Positions 47,176 to 56,020 of a DNA stretch of 64,000 bases are shown here, piece after piece. Numbering within the stretch: position 1 is the first letter of the stretch; each line of letters begins with the position of its first letter. The position numbers were made by a program, and so were the translations under genes. Below the pieces are notes generated by a model. It was not told the DNA's origin and ran no database searches. It saw only the letters and a program-made list of their open reading frames with translations. This DNA is from Pelodictyon luteolum (GTDB taxonomy: Bacteria; Bacteroidota; Chlorobiia; Chlorobiales; Chlorobiaceae), in assembly GCF_001622165.1 (NCBI RefSeq), contig NZ_LVWG01000030.1, positions 21,149-85,148 of the forward strand, read 5' to 3'.

Positions 47176-47958
47176 ATGAATAAATTGCGACCTTCAGTAT
47201 TGGTGATTGTGCTCTTCTCCCTCTTCATTGTGCTTGGCGGATGCAGCCAGCGGGAGAAAATCACTGCACTGCAGCAGCTGTCAGGAAAAGAGTTCGCCGT
47301 TCCTACCGGAACTGTTGCCGACAAGCTGGTGCTCTCAAAACTGCCCGATGCACGGTTCCAGTACTATAACACCGTTATGGACGGGGCTCTTGCCGTGAAA
47401 ACGGGAAAGGCGGATGCGCTGGCATATGATGAGCCCATCCTGAAAAACATTGCCGCAAAGGTCGATGGGCTTGTCATTCTCAAAGAGATGATCACGGTCG
47501 ACCAGTATGGTTTTGCTGTCCGTAAAGATGACGCCCCGCTCAAGCAGGCCATCGACAGGACGCTGGGCCAGCTGAAGACGGACGGGACCGGTACGGAGAT
47601 GCTGCGGCGCTGGTTTCCTGTATCCGGAAGTCCGCCTCCGATGCCCGAAATCGCCTCAAGCGGTGACAACGGAATATTGCGCCTCGGCACTTCAAGCGTG
47701 ACTGAGCCTTTTTCATTTGTTGATGGCAGCGGGATGGTTGTCGGGTATGACATCGAGCTTGCCCGGCGTGTAGCTGCGGGGCTCGGCCAGCAGCTGGAGG
47801 TCGTGAACATGGACTTCGGCGCGCTGATCCCGGCCCTGATGTCCGGCAAGGTAGACATGATTGCAGCCTGCATCACCATTACCGAAGAGCGCTCAGAAAA
47901 GGTACTCTTTTCAGAGCCTTATTATACGGGCGGCATCGCCGCAATGGTGGCTCAATGA
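47176..47958 (+). CDS. Lipoprotein with one circularly permuted SBP_bac_3 module
   Basis: 260 residues. Lipobox LGGC (Cys23). The SBP_bac_3 halves are in swapped order: first the half that is normally C-terminal (LSGKEFAVPTGTVADKLVL through LKTDGTGTEMLRRWF, about 30-148), then the normally N-terminal half (ILRLGTSSVTEPFSFVDGSG through ITEERSEKVLFSEPYY, about 164-260). In GlnH-type proteins the second comes first. It should bind a polar amino acid or similar solute. The stop overlaps the next start (ATGA). Confidence 0.85.
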   Translation: MNKLRPSVLVIVLFSLFIVLGGCSQREKITALQQLSGKEFAVPTGTVADKLVLSKLPDARFQYYNTVMDGALAVKTGKADALAYDEPILKNIAAKVDGLVILKEMITVDQYGFAVRKDDAPLKQAIDRTLGQLKTDGTGTEMLRRWFPVSGSPPPMPEIASSGDNGILRLGTSSVTEPFSFVDGSGMVVGYDIELARRVAAGLGQQLEVVNMDFGALIPALMSGKVDMIAACITITEERSEKVLFSEPYYTGGIAAMVAQ

Positions 47959-50927
47959 AGGGGCGCATGCATAGATGGTTCCCGGTCCTTTTTATCCTTG
48001 CCCTGCTTTCCGGCTGCGGCAAAGATGCGCAGGAGATCCGCTCGATTGAGGATGCCCGCGACGCAAGGATTGGAGTGATGACCGGTTCGACCGGCGAAGA
48101 GCTGGCGCTGCAGATGTTTCCTGAAGCCGATATCAAGAGTTTCGATGACGTCATGGACGCCGTCACCGCGATGATGTCCGGCAAGCTGGATGCAATCGTC
48201 ACAGCCTATCCCACGGCGCTGCAGGTAACAAAGAAGCATACTGCATTCCGTGTCCTCGAAGAACCGCTCCGCAACGAGAATACATGCATTGCCCTGAGAA
48301 AAGGCAATCCAGCACTCCTCACGACCCTGAACGGCATCATCGATTCGCTCCACCAGGATGGTACGCTTGCCGACATGCGCAGGCGGTGGTTTAAAAAGGA
48401 CCTGTCCCCATATGAGGAACGCACGCTTGAGGTGCCGACGAAGGGGGAGGTACTTAAAATAGGTGTCACCGCCACAAGGGAACCGATGTCGTTCATGGAC
48501 AGGGATGCAGAGGTCAGCGGATTCGACGGAGAACTGGCACGCATCATCGGCCGGGTTCTCCGCCGGCCGGTAGAGTTCCATAACATGAAGTTCATGGGGC
48601 TTATTCCTGCGCTTCAGTCTGCAAAGATCGATCTGGTGATTACCGGTATGACGGCCACGGCTGAGCGGAAGCGATCGGTTGATTTCACAAAGACCTATTT
48701 CGAGAACGCCCAGGTTATGCTGGTCAAGACCGCAGCTCCCCACGGTGATGGCAAGGTAAGGGTACTGAAGGATATCGACGGGAAACGGGTTGCGGTGCTG
48801 TCGGGTTCTGCCGGAGACCTTGCCGCGCGCCGCCGGTTCCGCGATTCAGAGTTCCTTGTGATGGAAAATGCAGCCGATGCTGCCGTTGCCCTGAACACCC
48901 GAAAGGCGGATGCATTTATCTATGACAGGAGCGTGCTCGAGAATATTGCCCGACAAGAGCCGGGGCTTGTGATTCTTGGAGAACCGGTGGCGAAGCTTGA
49001 GGTTGCCGCAGCCCTCAAGAAGGGTAATACGGCGCTTGCTTCGGAGTTGAACGAGGCGATTGGGGCGTTCACAGAAGACGGCACTCTTGCCATACTCAGA
49101 AAGAAATGGATCGACGGGGATGGCGGCTCCCTTCAGGAATCGAATGCAGTCGGGAGGAAAGGCGAAGCAGAGCTTCGGATGGGGACCTGCGCTACCCTGG
49201 CTCCATTCTCCTATCACGCGAATGGAGAAATCACGGGACTTGACATTGAGCTGGCCAGGATGATCGGCAATCGGCTCCAGAAAAAAATCACGCTTGTCGA
49301 CATGCCGTTCGGAGCCCTGATTCCGGCACTGCAGGCGGGCAAGATTGATTTTGCCCTTTCTAACTTCAATGTCACCGAAGAGCGAAAGAAGCTGATCCTG
49401 TTCTCGAGGCCCTATCTTCAGAATGACATTTCCGCGCTTGTGCTCCGTTCAGCCGCTGCTCCTGCGACACCGGTTTCGGAGGGGGCATCACTTTCAGCTC
49501 CTGATCTGAACGGCACGCGGGTTGCCGTGCTGCTTGGTTCCACGCATGACACCTATGCACTCAGTCACTACCCGAACGCAACGCTCCTGCAGTACAAGAC
49601 CCCATCCGACATCATTCTTGCCGTCAAGAGCGGCAAGGTGGACGCGGGTATATACACAACCGAGACCCTCCGGGAGATTTTCAGGGCAGACCCGTCCCTT
49701 GAGCTCAAGGGCGGGGTCCTGTTCTCCGTACCCGTGGCCATGGGGTTCAATAAGCAGAATGACAGCCTTCGGGAGCAATTCAATGTCTTTCTTCAAGACA
49801 TCCGTCAAAACGGAGTCTATCATGATATGGTCGACCGCTGGATCACCCGGGGTGAGGATGCAATGCCCTCCATTTCCGGCACAAGGGCCAATGGCGTCTT
49901 GAGGGTCGGGGTTGTCAGCGACAAGGGGCTTCCGTTCATGATTGTCAAAAACAACCGCCTGGTAGGGTTTGACGAGGAGCTCGCAGAACGGTTTGCCGCA
50001 TATCTCGGCAAGGAGATCAAGACAAGTGATATGGATTTCGGCAACTTGATCGCAGCTGCGGCCACGAACAAGATTGACATGATTGCCAGCACGCTCATGA
50101 TTACCCCGGAACGGGCACTCCAGATCAGTTTTTCTGATCCATATTATGAGATTGGGGCAAGCGCTTTCGTCATGAAGACGGGGGGAGCTGAGGCTGTCGC
50201 TGGAAACGACGCTCCGGGTGCTGCATACTCCTTCATTCAGCCCATTGTGGACGGATTCCAGAATAATATCATAAAGGAAAACCGCTGGAAACTGATTCTC
50301 AGCGGACTGAGAGTCACCGTAATCATTTCGGTGCTTTCAGCTCTGTTCGGCACGGTGCTCGGGGCGGGTGTATGCGCCATGCGCATGTCATCGGCCAAAA
50401 CCTTGAAGACGCTGGCATCGGTGTTCATTTCCCTGCTTCGGGGAACGCCTGTATTGGTGCTGTTGATGCTGATTTTTTATGTCGTGTTCGCATCGGTCTC
50501 CATTGATCCTGTGGCTGTTGCCGTCATTGCCTTCGGGCTGAATTTTGCAGCCTATGTGGCCGAAATTTTCCGGAGCGGCGTGGAGAGCATCGACAATGGG
50601 CAGCGTGAGGCGGGGATTTCCATGGGGTTCACCCGGCTTCGTACCTTCCTGCTCATCATCCTTCCTCAGACCATCCAGCGCATCCTGCCGGTGTACAAGG
50701 GCGAGTTCCTTTCGCTCGTTAAAATGACCTCGATCGTCGGATACATCGCTGTCGAGGACCTCACGAAAGCAGGCGACATCATCCGGAGCAGGACTTTCGA
50801 TGCATTCTTTCCCCTCATCATGGTAGCAATACTGTACTTTTCAATTTCCTGGCTGCTGTTGCAGTCGATGGCATATCTTGAACGAAGGACGGATCCGAAA
50901 TTCAAACGGATAAAGACAGCGGTATGA
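47955..50927 (+). CDS. Three permuted SBP_bac_3 modules fused to an amino-acid ABC permease
   Basis: 990 residues. Lipobox-like LLSGC (Cys21). Three repeats of C-half then N-half of SBP_bac_3 follow: C-halves at about 28-155, 268-392 and 510-636, N-halves at about 162-258, 402-500 and 645-742. A HisM/GlnP-type membrane domain (about 757-985) carries the EAA loop with EAGISMGF and [15 protein letters not shown]. Lactococcal GlnP also has tandem binding domains before its permease, but in the usual half order. Ends overlap both neighbours by four bases. The ligand is probably a polar amino acid, by family. Confidence 0.88.
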   Translation: MKGRMHRWFPVLFILALLSGCGKDAQEIRSIEDARDARIGVMTGSTGEELALQMFPEADIKSFDDVMDAVTAMMSGKLDAIVTAYPTALQVTKKHTAFRVLEEPLRNENTCIALRKGNPALLTTLNGIIDSLHQDGTLADMRRRWFKKDLSPYEERTLEVPTKGEVLKIGVTATREPMSFMDRDAEVSGFDGELARIIGRVLRRPVEFHNMKFMGLIPALQSAKIDLVITGMTATAERKRSVDFTKTYFENAQVMLVKTAAPHGDGKVRVLKDIDGKRVAVLSGSAGDLAARRRFRDSEFLVMENAADAAVALNTRKADAFIYDRSVLENIARQEPGLVILGEPVAKLEVAAALKKGNTALASELNEAIGAFTEDGTLAILRKKWIDGDGGSLQESNAVGRKGEAELRMGTCATLAPFSYHANGEITGLDIELARMIGNRLQKKITLVDMPFGALIPALQAGKIDFALSNFNVTEERKKLILFSRPYLQNDISALVLRSAAAPATPVSEGASLSAPDLNGTRVAVLLGSTHDTYALSHYPNATLLQYKTPSDIILAVKSGKVDAGIYTTETLREIFRADPSLELKGGVLFSVPVAMGFNKQNDSLREQFNVFLQDIRQNGVYHDMVDRWITRGEDAMPSISGTRANGVLRVGVVSDKGLPFMIVKNNRLVGFDEELAERFAAYLGKEIKTSDMDFGNLIAAAATNKIDMIASTLMITPERALQISFSDPYYEIGASAFVMKTGGAEAVAGNDAPGAAYSFIQPIVDGFQNNIIKENRWKLILSGLRVTVIISVLSALFGTVLGAGVCAMRMSSAKTLKTLASVFISLLRGTPVLVLLMLIFYVVFASVSIDPVAVAVIAFGLNFAAYVAEIFRSGVESIDNGQREAGISMGFTRLRTFLLIILPQTIQRILPVYKGEFLSLVKMTSIVGYIAVEDLTKAGDIIRSRTFDAFFPLIMVAILYFSISWLLLQSMAYLERRTDPKFKRIKTAV

Positions 50928-52450
50928 GAAAGCTGGCCATGATATCCGCACTTCTTTTCGTTGCGGCGTCGCTGGTAGCCGGAACATCTTTAAACGGCGC
51001 AACCCTCCGCTCACCCGATGACCTCAGGCTTGGGCGGATAGGGGTCCTTCAGGGCACCATCCATGAGCGCTATGCCATGAAAGCCTGGCCTGAGGCCACG
51101 ATACTCCAGTACCAGTCTCCGTCTGATCTCTTGCTGGCGGTGAAGTCGGGAAAGGCAGACGCTGCCATTTACAGTGATGACGAACTCATGGTGATGCTAC
51201 GCCAGAACGATGACCTTGCCGTTCTGGGGGATGAGCTGCTTGCAACCCCGCTCGGCATGGGGTTCCGCTACGAACAGACCGAACTGCGCAGCGCATTCAA
51301 CAATTTCCTCCGGGACATCAAGGCTGACGGGCGGCAGGACGCGATGGTCCGCTACTGGATGAAGGAAGGCGGAACCCGGATGCCGGAGATTCCGGCATCG
51401 GCAGAGAACGAAGTGCTCCGGGTTGGTATTGTCAGCGATAACGGTATGCCGTTCTGCGCACTTATCGATAACCGGCTTACCGGATACTCCATCGAACTGC
51501 TCGACAGGTTCGGGCTGTACACAGGGCGTAAGATTACCTATGTGAATATCGAGTTCGGGAGCATGATAGCCGCTCTTGCAAGCCGAAAAATCGACATGAT
51601 CGGCGCCGTGATGGCAATTACCCCTGAGCGGCGCAAAAAGGTGGCTTTTTCCGACCCTTACTATGAACAGGGAGCCAACCTCTTTGCCCTGAAAAAGAAC
51701 ATTGCATCACTACCTCAGCCCTCGACAGCCGGCAGTGTAAAGGATGGGAAGTCGTTCCTTGCGGGGATTGCCGAAAGTTTCCGGAGCAACATCCTGCTGG
51801 AGAACCGCTGGCAGCTCATCCTTGAGGGGTTCCGGACAACCCTTGTCATTTCCGTGTTTTCCGCACTGCTTGGAACCCTCTTCGGCGCCCTGGTCTGTTT
51901 TATGAGAATGTCACGCCTCAATGTCCTGAGGGTGTCGGCCGGAGTTTTCATCTCGCTGCTTCGCGGCACGCCGGTGCTGGTGCTCCTGATGCTGGTATTC
52001 TATGTGGTCTTTGCCTCCGTCAACATCGACCCGGTGCTGGTGGCAGTCATCGCCTTCGGACTGAACTTTGCAGCCTACTCTGCGGAAATCTTCCGGGCCG
52101 GCATTGAGGGTATCGACAGGGGGCAGACCGAGGCGGGTATCGCGATGGGCTTTACCGGGCCGGCAACGTTTTACTTCATTGTTCTGCCGCAGACCCTGCA
52201 GCGCATCCTGCCGGTCTACAAAGGGGAGTTCATTTCATTGGTGAAAATGACCTCGATTGTGGGCTATATCGCGGTGCAGGATCTGACGAAAGCTGGAGAT
52301 ATCATCCGAAGCCGTACCTTCGATGCCTTTTTCCCGCTCATTATGGTAGCGGCATTATATTTCTTCCTCTCATGGGCTCTCATGCGCCTGCTTGAATACC
52401 TTGAAGGCATGATGGCCCCAAAACACCGGAACCGAACCGTTGCAGCATGA
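50924..52450 (+). CDS. Permuted SBP_bac_3 module fused to a second amino-acid ABC permease
   Basis: 508 residues. Signal anchor 1-25, C-half of SBP_bac_3 (about 28-152), N-half (about 160-256), then a HisM/GlnP-type permease domain (about 270-505) with EAGIAMGF and [15 protein letters not shown]. The permease part is close to that of the 990-residue protein (shared [18 protein letters not shown] and the end region), so one arose from the other by duplication. Two permeases fit a heterodimeric importer. Overlaps the ATPase gene by four bases. Confidence 0.9.
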   Translation: MRKLAMISALLFVAASLVAGTSLNGATLRSPDDLRLGRIGVLQGTIHERYAMKAWPEATILQYQSPSDLLLAVKSGKADAAIYSDDELMVMLRQNDDLAVLGDELLATPLGMGFRYEQTELRSAFNNFLRDIKADGRQDAMVRYWMKEGGTRMPEIPASAENEVLRVGIVSDNGMPFCALIDNRLTGYSIELLDRFGLYTGRKITYVNIEFGSMIAALASRKIDMIGAVMAITPERRKKVAFSDPYYEQGANLFALKKNIASLPQPSTAGSVKDGKSFLAGIAESFRSNILLENRWQLILEGFRTTLVISVFSALLGTLFGALVCFMRMSRLNVLRVSAGVFISLLRGTPVLVLLMLVFYVVFASVNIDPVLVAVIAFGLNFAAYSAEIFRAGIEGIDRGQTEAGIAMGFTGPATFYFIVLPQTLQRILPVYKGEFISLVKMTSIVGYIAVQDLTKAGDIIRSRTFDAFFPLIMVAALYFFLSWALMRLLEYLEGMMAPKHRNRTVAA

Positions 52451-53538
52451 TACAGATCAAGCATCTTTCCAAGAAGTTCGGGGCACTTGAAGTACTCCGC
52501 GATGTAAGCATAACCGTCCGGAAAGGAGAAGTGATTTCAATCATCGGCCCCTCCGGTACGGGAAAAAGCACATTCCTGCGATGCATCAACCTGCTTGATC
52601 GTCCGAGTGGAGGGTCGATTGTCATCAACGGAGTCGATATTCTTGATCCCAAAGCCGATGTACCGGCCATCCGCAGGAAGATGAACATGGTGTTCCAGTC
52701 CTTTAACCTGTATCAGCATCTTTCCGTGATGGACAACCTGACCCTCGGTCCTGTGAAGCTGTTGCAGACCGGCAGGCAGGAGGCGGAGAAAAAGGCGCTC
52801 GAGCTGCTCAAGCTTGTAGGGCTTGCTGAAAAGGCTGACAGTTTTCCCGATGAGCTGTCCGGAGGCCAGAAACAGCGTGTAGCCATTGCCCGCTGCCTGG
52901 CGATGGAGCCATCAATCATTCTGTTCGACGAGCCGACCTCTGCACTTGATCCTACCATGGTAAGCGAGGTGCTGGCTGTCATCCGCCGTCTGGCCCGGGA
53001 CGGTATGACCATGCTCATCGTTACCCATGAAATGAAGTTTGCAAGGGATGTGTCCAGCAGGGTGCTCTATATGGACGAGGGTGTGATTTATGAGGAGGGG
53101 CCCCCTGAGCAGATCTTTGACAACCCCCAGAAGGAGAGGACGAAAATCTTCATCAATCGGGTGAGGAGCTTCAACTACCGGATTGCTTCCCCCGATTACG
53201 ATCTATATGCCATGAATGCGGAAATTGAGCTGTTCTGTGAAAAGCAGATCCTTCCGCTGAAGTCCCGACAGAGTCTGCAGCTGCTCGTCGAAGAGGTCTT
53301 GCAGATATGCGCAGATACCCTGCGCTCCACGGCGATCGAGCTGGCCATAACCCATTCGGAAAAGACCGGGGAGATAAAGCTTCTGGTCGAGAGCGGAGGA
53401 GCAGAGGAGAACATCCTTGAATCGGCAGCCCTGCCGGACGAACTGGGCCTGACGATCATCCGCAATCTTACCCGGAGCATTGCATACAAGCGGGATGGTG
53501 GTCAAAACAGGCTCACATTGATCTTAAAAGAACAATAA
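52447..53538 (+). CDS. Amino-acid ABC importer ATPase with RsbW-like C-terminal domain
   Basis: 363 residues; GlnQ-like ATPases have about 240. Walker [10 protein letters not shown] (34-42), LSGGQKQR from residue 137, Walker [11 protein letters not shown] with Asp161 and Glu162, and the H-loop in [11 protein letters not shown]. From about residue 240 a further 120 residues resemble an RsbW-type HATPase domain: [16 protein letters not shown] matches the N-box region but has Gln where the Mg-binding Asn is expected, and [20 protein letters not shown] matches the end of such domains. It is probably a non-catalytic protein-binding domain that couples the importer to the STAS/RsbW pair encoded next. 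Confidence 0.88.
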   Translation: MIQIKHLSKKFGALEVLRDVSITVRKGEVISIIGPSGTGKSTFLRCINLLDRPSGGSIVINGVDILDPKADVPAIRRKMNMVFQSFNLYQHLSVMDNLTLGPVKLLQTGRQEAEKKALELLKLVGLAEKADSFPDELSGGQKQRVAIARCLAMEPSIILFDEPTSALDPTMVSEVLAVIRRLARDGMTMLIVTHEMKFARDVSSRVLYMDEGVIYEEGPPEQIFDNPQKERTKIFINRVRSFNYRIASPDYDLYAMNAEIELFCEKQILPLKSRQSLQLLVEEVLQICADTLRSTAIELAITHSEKTGEIKLLVESGGAEENILESAALPDELGLTIIRNLTRSIAYKRDGGQNRLTLILKEQ

Positions 53539-53554
53539 ATGAAAGGTGGTCAAA

Positions 53555-53893
53555 ATGGAATTCCAGATACAAAAAGAAACAGCGGCAACGGTTGTTGCTG
53601 TCATCGGCAGGATGGACGCCGTAACGGCTCCCGAGTATGAAAAAAAACTTGCCGGGATGATGGACGAAGGGGAAAAGAATTTCATCATTGATTTCGGCAA
53701 GCTCGACTATATCAGCAGTGCCGGTTTGAGGGCTTTGCTCATGACTGGCAAAAGAGTCAAAAGCCTCGGGGGTCTTATGCTGCTTGCCAATATTGGCGGT
53801 GCAGTCAAGGACGTGTTTGCGATCTCCGGTTTCGGAACAATCTTTCCAATGCACGATACCGTGCAGAGTGCGCTTGGCGCAGCTGAAGAGTAG
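53555..53893 (+). CDS. STAS-domain anti-sigma factor antagonist (RsbV/SpoIIAA-like)
   Basis: 112 residues from ATG 53555, chosen because AAAGGTGG stands five bases before it. STAS fold with the phosphorylation-site region FGKLDYISSAGLRALL; Ser54 or Ser55 is the predicted target, dephosphorylated by the PP2C protein and phosphorylated by the kinase encoded next. Unphosphorylated STAS proteins bind RsbW-type kinases. It lies 16 bases after the ATPase gene. Confidence 0.93.
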   Translation: MEFQIQKETAATVVAVIGRMDAVTAPEYEKKLAGMMDEGEKNFIIDFGKLDYISSAGLRALLMTGKRVKSLGGLMLLANIGGAVKDVFAISGFGTIFPMHDTVQSALGAAEE

Positions 53894-53896
53894 ACG

Positions 53897-54328
53897 ATGA
53901 TGCCGGAAGAACGGATAAGGGTTGATGCGAAGCTTGACCGGCTTGAGGAGATAGTCGGTTTCGTGGAGGACTGTGCCGATCGGTTCAGGCTGGAAGACTC
54001 CCGGAAATTCGGGCTGAACATTGCCGTTGAAGAGGCTGTTGTCAATATCTGCAGTTATGCATACCCTGATACTGAAGGCATGCTTGATGTGGCGTGCAGG
54101 GTTACGGATGAGTCACTCGTGATTGAACTGTCCGATTCAGGTATCCCATTCAACATCCTTACGCTTCCTGACCCTGAAACAGATGCTGCGATAGAGGATC
54201 GGGAAATCGGAGGCCTTGGCGGCTATTTCATCCGGCAGTTCAGCGATGCTGTCAGTTATACACGAAGGGATGGAATGAATGTTCTGACCCTTTTGTTCCG
54301 GCGTGGAGCATCAATAGAGCTGCCATGA
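53897..54328 (+). CDS. RsbW-like anti-sigma factor / serine kinase
   Basis: 143 residues, HATPase_c_2 fold. N-box NIAVEEAVVNICSYAY with Glu46 and Asn50 intact, G1 box ELSDSGIPFN, G2-like GGLGGYFIRQFSDAVSY. It should bind ATP and phosphorylate the STAS protein. No sigma factor gene is in the window, so the output may be a distant sigma factor or the ABC transporter itself. Start ATGATG at 53897 or 53900, with no strong ribosome site. Overlaps the next frame by four bases. Confidence 0.92.
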   Translation: MMPEERIRVDAKLDRLEEIVGFVEDCADRFRLEDSRKFGLNIAVEEAVVNICSYAYPDTEGMLDVACRVTDESLVIELSDSGIPFNILTLPDPETDAAIEDREIGGLGGYFIRQFSDAVSYTRRDGMNVLTLLFRRGASIELP

Positions 54329-54543
54329 ATCAAAAACCGCCCAATCTGACCTATGGCCTTGAGGACACCCCGCCTTTTCCGGTGAATGTTCTGCTCGGCT
54401 TTCAGCACGCGGCCCTTGCCCTGGTGTTCATTGTCTATCCTCTCATGCGCCTTGCTGCCGCTCTCATGGGGCAGTATGCCGACAGTGTGACGACTGGGAT
54501 ATACAACGGAAAGCAGGACATTTCCATGCGTGTTGATCACTGA
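54325..54543 (+). pseudogene. Truncated NCS2 (xanthine/uracil) permease
   Basis: 72 residues: the N-terminus of an NCS2 nucleobase permease, with PNLTYGLEDTPPFPVNVLLG and GFQHAALALVFIVYPL for the first membrane segment. Family members have over 400 residues; here the frame stops after a short unrelated tail and the minus-strand acetolactate decarboxylase gene begins 20 bases on. The rest of the gene is missing in all frames. ATGA overlap with the RsbW-like gene shows it was the last gene of the operon. A role for the short product is unlikely. Confidence 0.8.
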
Positions 54544-54563
54544 TATCCGGCAGTTCAATGACT

Positions 54564-55265
54564 TCAGCGCTCGGCACTTTCCAGGTCTCTTTCCACATCA
54601 CGCTGGAAATCGCATGAGAGGTAATCGAAATTCATGGGCATTGCCAGCTCAAGAGCTGTGATGAACTGTATGCCCGCATTGATGTTTGCAGGAGTGCACT
54701 CAAGCAGATGCCCGCCATGGTGCCTGTCACGCGAAAGAAAATGGAGATGAAGGCCGGGTACACTGACCGAGCCCATGAACGCAGGGGTATAGAATCCGAC
54801 CAGCGTTCCCTCGATTTCCTGATACTCAAAAATTGGCTGGTCTTTTGCGACCTCAGCGAGGGGCCGGTAGTTTTCCTGACGGGGTACTGAGCGGACTTTC
54901 ATGGAAGAAAAGGTCCCCTCGATGCGGATGGCGTAAAAAATGTTCAGGGACGGAAGGAGGCTGTACAGCCAAGCCTGAAAATCCGGATAGGGCGTTCTCC
55001 TATCAAGGCGGTCATGACTGACCGGCGAGTAAAACGTTACGCAGGAAAATGGTGTCAGCGTGGCGTCATCAACCATTGCCGCAACACCATCGGATGTGAT
55101 CTGATAGATCTTCCCGTCAAACATCACCATCTCTCCGTCGAGGTCGTCAAAGGTACCCAATCCGAAATCCCCATGTTTCTTGATCTCGGTAAACGGGATT
55201 TTTTGCCTGTATATACCCTCAACAAGCGCGTTGACAGGTGCGCAGAAGTATATGCTTGAGCCCAT
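54564..55265 (-). CDS. budA: Alpha-acetolactate decarboxylase
   Basis: About 233 residues from ATG 55265 (MGSSIYFCAPVNALVEG); a GTG at 55337 would add 24 residues. It makes acetoin from 2-acetolactate. Family marks: KKHGDFGLGTFDDLDGEM near the start and the zinc-binding run LHLHFLSRDRHHGGHLLE. It stands alone on the minus strand next to the truncated permease; no acetolactate synthase gene is beside it. Acetoin output or overflow control of branched-chain synthesis are both possible. Confidence 0.92.
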   Translation of the reverse strand: MGSSIYFCAPVNALVEGIYRQKIPFTEIKKHGDFGLGTFDDLDGEMVMFDGKIYQITSDGVAAMVDDATLTPFSCVTFYSPVSHDRLDRRTPYPDFQAWLYSLLPSLNIFYAIRIEGTFSSMKVRSVPRQENYRPLAEVAKDQPIFEYQEIEGTLVGFYTPAFMGSVSVPGLHLHFLSRDRHHGGHLLECTPANINAGIQFITALELAMPMNFDYLSCDFQRDVERDLESAER

Positions 55266-55382
55266 TAGTTTCTTTTCTTGAAAAGTTATGGCTGCCGAAA
55301 TAAAGGTGTCTGGATTGCGCTGATTGATCTCTGCCACTTCATGCTAAACTACAAAATAACGTATCAAAAGAAATTGTCCGCC

Positions 55383-55486
55383 GGGGGCAGAACGCCACTG
55401 GATCGAGTAAGGTTCCCACCCAGAGTTCTGGGTCAGCCCCGGAGCAGGCCGTGGCTGCAGGGTTTCTAGATGGCCATACCAAATGA
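55383..55486 (+). pseudogene. Decayed copy of the 3' end of the alpha/beta hydrolase gene
   Basis: Aligns with the end of the hydrolase gene (about 43470-43585) in the same orientation: a 20-base identical run GCAGAACGCCACTGGATCGA, then an 11-base run TTCTGGGTCAG, then GCCATACC and the stop TGA. In-frame stop and small deletions disrupt it. The flanks of the two copies share only weak similarity. It is either a leftover of a second hydrolase gene or a duplicated 3' end made when the intervening island entered. Confidence 0.85.
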
Positions 55487-55549
55487 TCCCCCCCCCAGCA
55501 CTGAACACTTCCTCCTGTACCCCGGGGCATTCATTGATTCCGTGTTTTG

Positions 55550-55576
55550 CCAATATAATCCAATGGATTATATTGG
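55550..55576. promoter_or_regulatory. Palindromic operator of the toxin-antitoxin operon
   Basis: A perfect 27-base palindrome: 13-base arms 55550-55562 and 55564-55576 around a central A. It ends three bases before the toxin ATG and probably overlaps the promoter. Its place fits autoregulation by the XRE antitoxin. Confidence 0.8.
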
Positions 55577-55579
55577 GGT

Positions 55580-56020
55580 ATGAATGTCACAGTCGTAGAG
55601 CTTCCTGAATTCATTCGTCGGTCAGATAATCTCTTGACTTCTGATGAGCGAGATGCGCTCGTCTTCTATCTGTCGATGCATCCCCAGGCCGGAAGCATCG
55701 TGCGTGGCTCCGGTGGGATCAGAAAGCTGCGGTGGGCGAAAGGAAACAAAGGCAAGAGCGGCGGAGTTCGTGTCATATACTTTTATCATGATCCGCGCAT
55801 GCCATTATTTCTATTGACGCTTTTCAGCAAAAGCGAGAGGAAAAATCTGACGAAGGCGGACATGAACGGTCTTCGGCAGATGGTTAATGTCCTTATAACC
55901 AATCAGGTGGAATTACGATGCATTCAGACTTCGACAGTATCAGGAGGGGGCTTGAAGAAGCCATCGCCTACATGGGGGGGGAAGACGTCGGGGCAAGGGT
56001 TTATAGACCTCGGCCCATAG
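55580..56020 (+). CDS. HigB-like (RelE/ParE superfamily) toxin with read-through C-terminus
   Basis: 146 residues. Residues 1-108 are a HigB2/RelE-type mRNA interferase: VVELPEFIRRSDNLLTSDER, GGIRKLRWAKGNKGKSGGVRVIYFYHD, LLTLFSKSERKNLTKADMNGLRQM. Relatives end near there. The last 38 residues are read out of frame over the antitoxin start (103-base overlap) and look non-native, so the normal stop has been lost. Whether the toxin still works is open. Confidence 0.85.
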   Translation: MNVTVVELPEFIRRSDNLLTSDERDALVFYLSMHPQAGSIVRGSGGIRKLRWAKGNKGKSGGVRVIYFYHDPRMPLFLLTLFSKSERKNLTKADMNGLRQMVNVLITNQVELRCIQTSTVSGGGLKKPSPTWGGKTSGQGFIDLGP

